A DNA stretch of 6,195 bases from Archangium sp. (lineage in GTDB: Bacteria > Myxococcota > Myxococcia > Myxococcales > Myxococcaceae), in contig JAEUJT010000209.1 in assembly GCA_016793525.1 (NCBI GenBank), positions 1 to 6,195 of the forward strand, in the 5' to 3' direction. Made by a program: the position numbers and the translations under genes. The notes beneath the pieces were generated by a model that was given only the letters and a program-made list of their open reading frames with translations, did no database searches and had not been told where the DNA came from. Positions 1-5,221 of the stretch are shown here, in pieces (position 1 is the stretch's first letter; each line of letters begins with the position of its first letter).

Positions 1-1
1 G

Positions 2-1186
2 CGCGCCGTCATCGAGGCGGTGCCGCGCGGCGTGGTGGGCATCATCGCGCCGTGGAACTACCCGCTCGGCAACTTCTTCAAGCACCTCTTCCCGGCGCTG
101 CTCGCGGGCAACGGCGTGGTGTTGAAGCCGTCAGAGTTCACGCCGCGCACGGGCGCCTGGCTCGCGTCGGTTTGCGCCGAGGTTTTCCCCGCGGGGTTGG
201 TGGGCCTCGTCACCGGTGGCGGCGACGTCGGCGCGGCGCTGCTCGACGCGGGCCTCGATTCGGTCTGCTTCACTGGATCCGTCGCGACCGGGAAGAAGAT
301 CTCCGCGCGCGCAGGCGAGAAGTTGCTGCCGTGCACCGTCGAGCTCGGCGGGAAAGACGCGGCGGTCGTCTTGGCCGACTGCGACCTCGACCGCACCGCG
401 GCCGGCATCGCCACCTGGAGCTGCCTCAACTCGGGGCAAGACTGCTCGTCCATCGAGCGCGTGTACGTCGAGAGCGCCATCGCCGACGCCTTCGCCGCGC
501 GCATCGCGGGCTTCGTCAAAGCGCTGAAGGTTGCCCCCGCGGCCAACGCCGACATCGGCACCATTCAGAACGAGAAGCAGCTCGAGCTCATCGAGGCCCA
601 CGTCGCCGACGCGGTGGCGCAGGGAGCGAAGGTGCTCGCCGGGGGCGCGCGAACTGGCTCCGGCCTCGGCTTCACGCCCACCGTGCTCGACGGGTGCACC
701 GAGTCGATGCGCATCATGCGCGAAGAGACGTTCGGCCCGGTGGTGTGCCTGCGCCGCGTCGCCGACGCCGAAGAAGCGGTTCGCCTCGCGAACGACTGCG
801 CGTACGGCCTCAACGGCTCGGTGTGGACCACGAACCTCGCGCGCGGAGAAGCGCTGGCGCGGCGGCTCGAGTGTGGTGTGGCCTGCGTGAACAACCACTC
901 GCTTGCGGGCATCAACCCGTGGATCCCCTGGACCGGCGTGAAAGACACCGGGCCCGGCGTGGCGAATTCGGTCTTCGCGTACCCGAACTACGTGCGCCGC
1001 CGCACCGTGTACGTCGACGGGAACAAGGCGCCGGATCCGTGGTGGCTGCCGGGCGATGAGAACCTCGCGCCGTTCGCCGACGCGCTGGTGGCTCGCGCCC
1101 TCACCGGCGGCCTCGGCGTGCTGCTCAAGCTCGCAGGCCTGGTGGGCAAGCGCGCCGCGGCGATTCGCGCTCACGGCCGCAGCTAA
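2..1186 (+). CDS. Aldehyde dehydrogenase, NAD(P)-dependent (5'-truncated by window edge)
   Basis: Soluble enzyme of the ALDH superfamily, which oxidises an aldehyde to the carboxylic acid with NAD(P)+. The reading frame is open from the first full codon at position 2, so the start lies outside the window; the GTG at 20 is internal (a Val just before the PWNYP motif). About 393 residues are present, and roughly 100-130 N-terminal residues of a normal 480-500 residue ALDH are missing. Numbering from the codon at 20, I see PWNYP with the conserved Asn13, KPSEFTP (36-42), the cofactor-loop motif FTGSVATG (84-91), VELGGK with general-base Glu108, GQDC with nucleophile Cys142, and EETFGP with Glu236. 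The Glu108-to-Cys142 spacing of 34 matches ALDH2 (Glu268/Cys302). All catalytic residues are intact. After the usual C-terminal motif, here GVKDTGPG, about 50 extra residues follow (PWWLPG, then a Leu/Gly-rich tail). Substrate cannot be told; succinate-semialdehyde or a generic aliphatic/aromatic aldehyde are possible. The gene runs opposite to all the others here, so a link to them is not implied. Confidence -1.
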   Translation, partial: RAVIEAVPRGVVGIIAPWNYPLGNFFKHLFPALLAGNGVVLKPSEFTPRTGAWLASVCAEVFPAGLVGLVTGGGDVGAALLDAGLDSVCFTGSVATGKKISARAGEKLLPCTVELGGKDAAVVLADCDLDRTAAGIATWSCLNSGQDCSSIERVYVESAIADAFAARIAGFVKALKVAPAANADIGTIQNEKQLELIEAHVADAVAQGAKVLAGGARTGSGLGFTPTVLDGCTESMRIMREETFGPVVCLRRVADAEEAVRLANDCAYGLNGSVWTTNLARGEALARRLECGVACVNNHSLAGINPWIPWTGVKDTGPGVANSVFAYPNYVRRRTVYVDGNKAPDPWWLPGDENLAPFADALVARALTGGLGVLLKLAGLVGKRAAAIRAHGRS

Positions 1187-1204
1187 ACGCGCCGCTCACG
1201 GCCG
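1169..1204. repeat. 11-bp direct repeat at the convergent gene junction
   Basis: The sequence gctcacggccg occurs at 1169-1179 and again at 1194-1204, 25 bases apart. The first copy codes for the last residues of the aldehyde dehydrogenase; the second overlaps the last codons and stop of the convergent lipoprotein gene. Its core cggccg is self-complementary, so the two copies could also pair as a short hairpin with a loop of about 19 bases, but there is no T-tract on either side and I do not call a terminator. It may be a small tandem duplication or chance in GC-rich DNA. Confidence -1.
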
Positions 1205-3409
1205 AGGCTGCGAATGGGCCCCGCGGTACATCGGCGGCGTCGGCGACACCCGGCCCGTCATGTCGAACCACACCGGCACCGGAAGCCGTGACGCGGGAAT
1301 CCCCGCGTCGTTGAGCGACTCCGCCGGAGCTGGAGTGAACGCTGGCGTCGTCGAGCACACCGGCTCGAAGTCGTGTTGCCCCGCGTCGGCGAAGCAGAAG
1401 TCGGCCGACGTCGTGGGCAGCCGCGCCACGTTGCTGGCCTCACGCAACACCGGAGCGCAGAGCGACGCCGAGCTCGCGCACCCGCAGAAGTCGTTGAGCA
1501 CGTTCGCGCCAGGGGCCAACACCCCGGTGTTGTGCGCCACCACGAGTGAGTCGAGGTACCCGGCGGTGCCCGCGTCGACGCAGTCGTAGGTCGGAGAGCG
1601 GCCCATATCGAGGCGCACCGCGAAGCTCCGCTCGGCGATGAGCGAGTTGTGGAAGAGCGCGTAGTCGACGCCCTGCACGCCGCCCGCGCGCACGTACACG
1701 CTGTGCGACGAGGTCAGCGATGGATCCGGCTCGACGACGTTGTTGAAGAACGACGAGTCTCCGCCCGAGCAGCCGACGTCGATGAACAGGCCCGTGCCGC
1801 CGATGAGGTGGTTGTTGTAGACGAAGCCCGAGTTCCCGGCGTTGAACTGCATCGCGCTCAAGTGCGCGCTCTCGCCGTTGCCGCCCGAGCCGTTGACCGA
1901 GTTGTCGTGCACCTCGAGGTTCGGCCGCGAGTTGCACACCTGCAGCCCGTCGCGCCCGGTGTTCTGAATTCGGTTCCGGTACACCTTGGCGTCACGAATC
2001 GGGTACGCGAACTGGCCGTCGCCGTTGACGCCGTCGTGGGTGTACCCGACGTAAAAGCCCTCCTGCCCCGTGCGCTGCATGAAGGTGTGGTGCAGGCGAA
2101 AGCGCGGCACGCTGCACGTCGTGCTGTCGACCTGAAACGGCGTGGAGTTGTACGTTCCCAGCACCGCCGTCGTGCGCAGCTCGACGCCCGTGCCCGCAGC
2201 GTTGTCGATGCGCACGCCGTAGATCTCGAATGGCCCTTGGCAGCGAGGCGCGACGTTGTTCTGCCCGAAGTCTGCTCGCGCGAAGAGCGCCTGCGCGCCG
2301 GTCATCGACGTGTTCTGCAAGAAGAGGCCGTACGCCGCGTCGGGCATCGGCGTCGCTCCAGCGCCATGACCGAGCCCGTCGATGATGACGTTCTGGCAGT
2401 TGAGCAGCGTCAGCATCGAACCGGTGCGACTCAAAGTGAGCGGGCCCGACGCGGGGCTCAGTACGTGAATCGGCGCCTGCGTCGCGTCGCCGAGCCCCAC
2501 GAAGGTGACCGAGCCACCTTGGTTCGAGGTCGCCGTGAGCCGCACGACATCGCCGGGCTGAATCGTGCTCGAGCCGCCGCTCACGAGTGGAACCACGGTG
2601 ACGGGTGACACGGTGATGTTCCCGGTGACGTCGAGCGTGAACTGGCGTCGCCCATTCGCGGTGCGGGGCAACACGACGGAGATGAGCCGGCGGTGGAAGA
2701 AGCGGCTCTTCACCGCGCCGTTCGAAACGGTGAGCTCCACGTCGTATTCGCCGCGGGTGTTGGCGCCGAAGTCGTAGGTGGGCTGCTTGACGCTCGAGCG
2801 CCACAGCTCGGCTTGAGTGTCGCTGTTGAGAATTCTCCAGCGAAACAACGTGATGGACGCGGCGGTGTTGGGGAAAAACTGCACCCGGTTGTCGTTCAGC
2901 GCGTCGTCGGCCGCTTGCTCGCGCACCACCTCGCGGCTGACCGACGCGAACGCCGCCAATACCCCCTCGGGGAGCGCGTCGAGGTTCACCATCGAACCGG
3001 CATCGGCTCCAGCGTCCAACGTGGTTCCAGCGTCTACAGCGGGCCCTGCGTCCAACGTGGTTCCCGCGTCCATCGCCGAGCCGGCGTCCACTCCCGTTCC
3101 GGCATCACTCGGGCTCCCGGCGTCGTACGCGGCGCCAGCATCCATCGTCGAGCCCGCATCGGCGGTGCCGGAGTCGGGAGCTCCAGCGTCGGAGACAAGA
3201 CCGGCGTCGACCCCTCCGTCACTCGGAGGCTCACCTCCGTCGCCCGGCGCGCCCGCATCGTCTGCCGCGCCACCATCGACGGTGACTCCCGCGTCGAGGC
3301 GAGCACCACCATCAACGCGCGGGAGAGCTCCAGAATCGGGCGCTTCGTCGACCGGCGCCGGGCACCCCGCCAGCACACACGCGGCCACGACCACGATTCG
3401 CTTCCACAT
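1196..3409 (-). CDS. Secreted lipoprotein with DAG-repeat stalk, PKD/Ig-like module and right-handed beta-helix
   Basis: 737 residues, probably anchored in the outer membrane and facing outward or into the periplasm. The N-terminus MWKR plus a hydrophobic stretch ends in a lipobox LAGC with Cys16 as the predicted lipidated residue; the next residue is Pro, not the Asp that would retain it in the inner membrane. Residues about 20-140 are almost only Asp, Ala, Gly, Ser, Thr and Pro, with nine DAG tripeptides in strict six-residue register (84-134): a flexible stalk. Residues about 145-247 resemble a PKD/Ig-like fold (EYDVELTVSNG). Residues about 255-640 look like a right-handed parallel beta-helix with recurring Asn/Gly turns (NVIIDGLG, KVYRNRIQNTGRDGLQV, FVYNNHLIGGTG, SFFNNVV). 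The end, FDMTGR...YRGAHS, resembles the DxxGRxR...GAxE ending of many beta-helix surface proteins. Eleven Cys follow residue 300, including CGC at 642-644, suggesting disulfides. No catalytic residues are recognisable; carbohydrate binding or lyase activity is possible but unproven. ATG at 3409 is preceded by a weak GGGGTGG. It starts 15 nt after the stop of the ACAD-GNAT gene, so it is probably the last gene of that operon. Confidence -1.
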   Translation of the reverse strand: MWKRIVVVAACVLAGCPAPVDEAPDSGALPRVDGGARLDAGVTVDGGAADDAGAPGDGGEPPSDGGVDAGLVSDAGAPDSGTADAGSTMDAGAAYDAGSPSDAGTGVDAGSAMDAGTTLDAGPAVDAGTTLDAGADAGSMVNLDALPEGVLAAFASVSREVVREQAADDALNDNRVQFFPNTAASITLFRWRILNSDTQAELWRSSVKQPTYDFGANTRGEYDVELTVSNGAVKSRFFHRRLISVVLPRTANGRRQFTLDVTGNITVSPVTVVPLVSGGSSTIQPGDVVRLTATSNQGGSVTFVGLGDATQAPIHVLSPASGPLTLSRTGSMLTLLNCQNVIIDGLGHGAGATPMPDAAYGLFLQNTSMTGAQALFARADFGQNNVAPRCQGPFEIYGVRIDNAAGTGVELRTTAVLGTYNSTPFQVDSTTCSVPRFRLHHTFMQRTGQEGFYVGYTHDGVNGDGQFAYPIRDAKVYRNRIQNTGRDGLQVCNSRPNLEVHDNSVNGSGGNGESAHLSAMQFNAGNSGFVYNNHLIGGTGLFIDVGCSGGDSSFFNNVVEPDPSLTSSHSVYVRAGGVQGVDYALFHNSLIAERSFAVRLDMGRSPTYDCVDAGTAGYLDSLVVAHNTGVLAPGANVLNDFCGCASSASLCAPVLREASNVARLPTTSADFCFADAGQHDFEPVCSTTPAFTPAPAESLNDAGIPASRLPVPVWFDMTGRVSPTPPMYRGAHSQPRP
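2996..3160 (-). repeat. 18-bp-period coding repeat (DAGxxx hexapeptides)
   Basis: Within the lipoprotein gene, lipoprotein residues 84-134 carry DAG every six residues, nine times in a row, followed by one more DAG at 136-138. At DNA level the period is 18 bp, with degenerate copies and some exact ones: gcgtccaacgtggttcc is found at 3012-3028 and 3048-3064, exactly 36 bp (two units) apart. Looser DAG/DGG repeats extend upstream in the gene to about 3352. The tract is likely to vary in copy number between strains by slippage or recombination while staying in frame. It encodes the stalk next to the lipid anchor. Confidence -1.
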
Positions 3410-3424
3410 GCGCCACCCCGTTTT

Positions 3425-5143
3425 TCACCACGTACCGACACCCAGATGCAGCGAACCGCGCGCTTCGATGTCACTCACCACGGCATCGCTCTCGGCCAGC
3501 GCACTCACGAAACACGGCATCTGCTCGACCACGTGTTCGCCCGTGGTGCGGTGGGTATACGACACCTCGGCCTTGAGCCGGCGGAAGCCGAACGACGCGA
3601 GCAGCGACTCCGCGTTTCGACTGAAGAGGAACGCGAGCACCACCTCGTCGCCCATCGAGCGAATGAGAGACAGCGCCTCGGCCGTGAGCCGCTTACCGAC
3701 GCCGCGCCGCTGAAACGCTGGATCCACCGCGATGCCGATGCCAGCCACCCGCACCAGGCGAGGGCCCACCTGCACCGAGCGCCGCGACACGAGCCGCGTG
3801 CCGACCACCGCGCCGTTGCAGCGCGCCACCACCACCGCGTCGGGCGGCGTGTCGTAGAAGTACCGGCCCTTGAGCGCCGGCTCGTCGGGGAACACACGCG
3901 CCACGAGGGAGATGAGCGCCGACTCGAGCGAGCGGTCGACGTCGGCCGCGTCGCGCGTCTCGATGGCCACGTCGTCGAGCCGAGACGCCACCGCCGGCGC
4001 GGCGCCCGCGAGGGCCTTCACCGTCTCCCGGTAGATGACGATTTTCTGCAGCTCCTGCGTGCCGCCGAGAATCGAGAGCCCCAACACGTCGCGCAGGTCT
4101 TTCTCCGCGCGCTCGCCTTGCCGCAGGCCTCGCCCACCGAGGAGCGCGATGAGCGCCTCCACCGACTCACGCGCCGCGTCGACCCCCCATGTCTTGATGA
4201 TGCTGAGCGAGGCGGAGACGTCGTGGCCCGCGACCAGCTTCGACAGCGTGCTGTCGACTTGAGCCGACAACAGCTCCTCGGCGATGCGCATGCGCACCAC
4301 ACGCTCTTGGACGTATTGGTTCGCGCCAATGGGCTGACCGAACGAGAGCCGCGTCTCGGCGTGGTGCACCGCGCGGTGGAGGCTCCGGCGAATGGTGGCC
4401 ACGAAGAGGCTGCCGATGAAGAGCCGCTCGAGCGCGAACACGCGGCGGAAGAATCGCACCCCGTCACCCGGCTTCCCCAGCACCGCGCCCTTCGACACCG
4501 GCGCGCGCCACGCCAGCACGTCACCCGTCGGAGACGTGCGCAGCCCCATCAAGTCGCGAATGGGCCGCTGCCGAACCCGCGCGCCGGCGCCGTCGAGCAG
4601 CAGAATGGAGACGTCGCTCGAGTCGTCGAGCCGCACCGAGGTCGCGATGACGTCGGCCACACCGGCGTTGGTGATGCTCCGCTTGCGCGCGTGCACCAGG
4701 TACCCGCCGCCGCGTGACGTGGCACGGGCGCGGAGCCGCAGCACGTCGGTGCCTCCGCGAGGTTCAGCGTTGGCTACCGCAGCCACCCACTCACCCGACA
4801 TCACCTTCGGCAGCAGCCGCGCGCGTTGCTCGGCGGATCCAAAGTCCAACAGGGCGGTGATGAAACATGCGGCGTGCGCCACCACGGAGACCGAAAAGCC
4901 GAGGTCGCCGCTCCCCTGCGCGAAGCCTTCGATGGCCGCGAGCAACTCCGGCAACCCGAGCCCCTCGCCGCCGTCTTCCCGAGGAACGTGCAACCGAAAC
5001 AGCCCGCTGGCGCCGACGCGACGAAACGCCTCGCGGTCGAACGAGGCCGAGGCGTCGTGCCGCGCCACGCCCGGAGCCACCTCACGCGCGCCCACCTCGC
5101 GGAAGCGGTTGAACAACTCGAGCCGAGCGCCTTCGAAGCGCAT
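3425..5143 (-). CDS. Acyl-CoA dehydrogenase fused to a C-terminal GNAT N-acyltransferase
   Basis: A 572-residue cytoplasmic protein from ATG at 5143 (581 from the alternative GTG at 5170). I prefer the ATG because GGAG lies 10 nt before it, while the GTG has only GAGG 13 nt away. Residues 1-380 are a full flavin-dependent acyl-CoA dehydrogenase, oxidising an acyl thioester to its 2,3-enoyl form: N-terminal helices (EVAPGVARHD), the FAD/substrate segment AEPRGGTD (126-133), ITNAGVADVI, the beta-domain end RTSPTGDV, and the C-terminal helices (LSFGQPIGANQYVQE; GLRQGERAEKDLRD; GGTQELQ). The usual catalytic Glu of the xxEGT motif is Gly360, but FALER supplies Glu239 at the position used by isovaleryl-CoA and long-chain dehydrogenases. 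After a linker, residues about 395-550 are a GNAT domain with the acetyl-CoA pyrophosphate loop QRRGVG (478-483) in VDPAFQRRGVGKRL, and SRNAESLLASFGF as the last conserved motif. GNATs transfer an acyl group to an amine; the acceptor is unknown. The gene lies between an alpha-oxoamine synthase and a lipoprotein gene on the same strand. The domain calls are firm; the joint function is inference. Confidence -1.
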   Translation of the reverse strand: MRFEGARLELFNRFREVGAREVAPGVARHDASASFDREAFRRVGASGLFRLHVPREDGGEGLGLPELLAAIEGFAQGSGDLGFSVSVVAHAACFITALLDFGSAEQRARLLPKVMSGEWVAAVANAEPRGGTDVLRLRARATSRGGGYLVHARKRSITNAGVADVIATSVRLDDSSDVSILLLDGAGARVRQRPIRDLMGLRTSPTGDVLAWRAPVSKGAVLGKPGDGVRFFRRVFALERLFIGSLFVATIRRSLHRAVHHAETRLSFGQPIGANQYVQERVVRMRIAEELLSAQVDSTLSKLVAGHDVSASLSIIKTWGVDAARESVEALIALLGGRGLRQGERAEKDLRDVLGLSILGGTQELQKIVIYRETVKALAGAAPAVASRLDDVAIETRDAADVDRSLESALISLVARVFPDEPALKGRYFYDTPPDAVVVARCNGAVVGTRLVSRRSVQVGPRLVRVAGIGIAVDPAFQRRGVGKRLTAEALSLIRSMGDEVVLAFLFSRNAESLLASFGFRRLKAEVSYTHRTTGEHVVEQMPCFVSALAESDAVVSDIEARGSLHLGVGTW

Positions 5144-5220
5144 CACCGCGTCACTCCGCACGTTCGGCACGCCGGGGCCAGCGCCTCGAGCAGCCCGTAT
5201 CGAAGCCCGTCGCAGCGCAT
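5143..5220 (-). CDS. Possible 25-residue small ORF with CxxC motif (speculative)
   Basis: An ATG one base after the oxoamine synthase stop (TGACATG) opens a 25-codon frame beginning MRCDGLRYG and ending ACRTCGVTR. Its TGA overlaps the preferred ATG of the ACAD-GNAT gene by one base. It has three Cys, two of them in CRTC near the C-terminus. Third codon positions are about 84% G or C, as in a real gene here, whereas the frame shared by the two large genes is about half G/C at third positions across the same stretch. GGGAG lies 12 nt before the ATG, which is rather far. I recognise no family. It could be a leader peptide that couples translation, a small protein, or chance; 25 codons are too few to decide. 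Confidence -1.
   Translation of the reverse strand: MRCDGLRYGLLEALAPACRTCGVTR
5154..5157 (-). promoter_or_regulatory. Candidate ribosome binding site deciding the ACAD-GNAT start
   Basis: On the minus strand GGAG lies 10 nt upstream of the ATG at 5143. The alternative in-frame GTG at 5170 has only a GAGG (5184-5187) 13 nt away. The ATG also overlaps a TGA of a small upstream ORF (TGATG), a typical coupling arrangement. This favours the shorter protein, although the nine extra residues of the GTG form cannot be excluded. Confidence -1.
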
Positions 5221-5221
5221 G

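Noticed and set aside
131..1174. A 347-codon minus-strand frame opposite the aldehyde dehydrogenase
   Set aside because: The plus-strand frame carries every ALDH catalytic motif; the antisense product is Arg/Ala/Gly-rich and matches nothing.
1178..1212. Rho-independent terminator between the convergent genes
   Set aside because: Only short, imperfect GC stems (such as cgcagc with gctgcg) with long loops can be drawn, and no T-tract follows on either strand.
2693..4717. A 674-codon open frame on the plus strand across the lipoprotein and ACAD-GNAT genes
   Set aside because: It lies antisense to two genes with clear family motifs. Its product is an Arg/His/Ala-rich mix with no recognisable domain, as expected from GC-rich coding DNA, where stops are rare in shadow frames.
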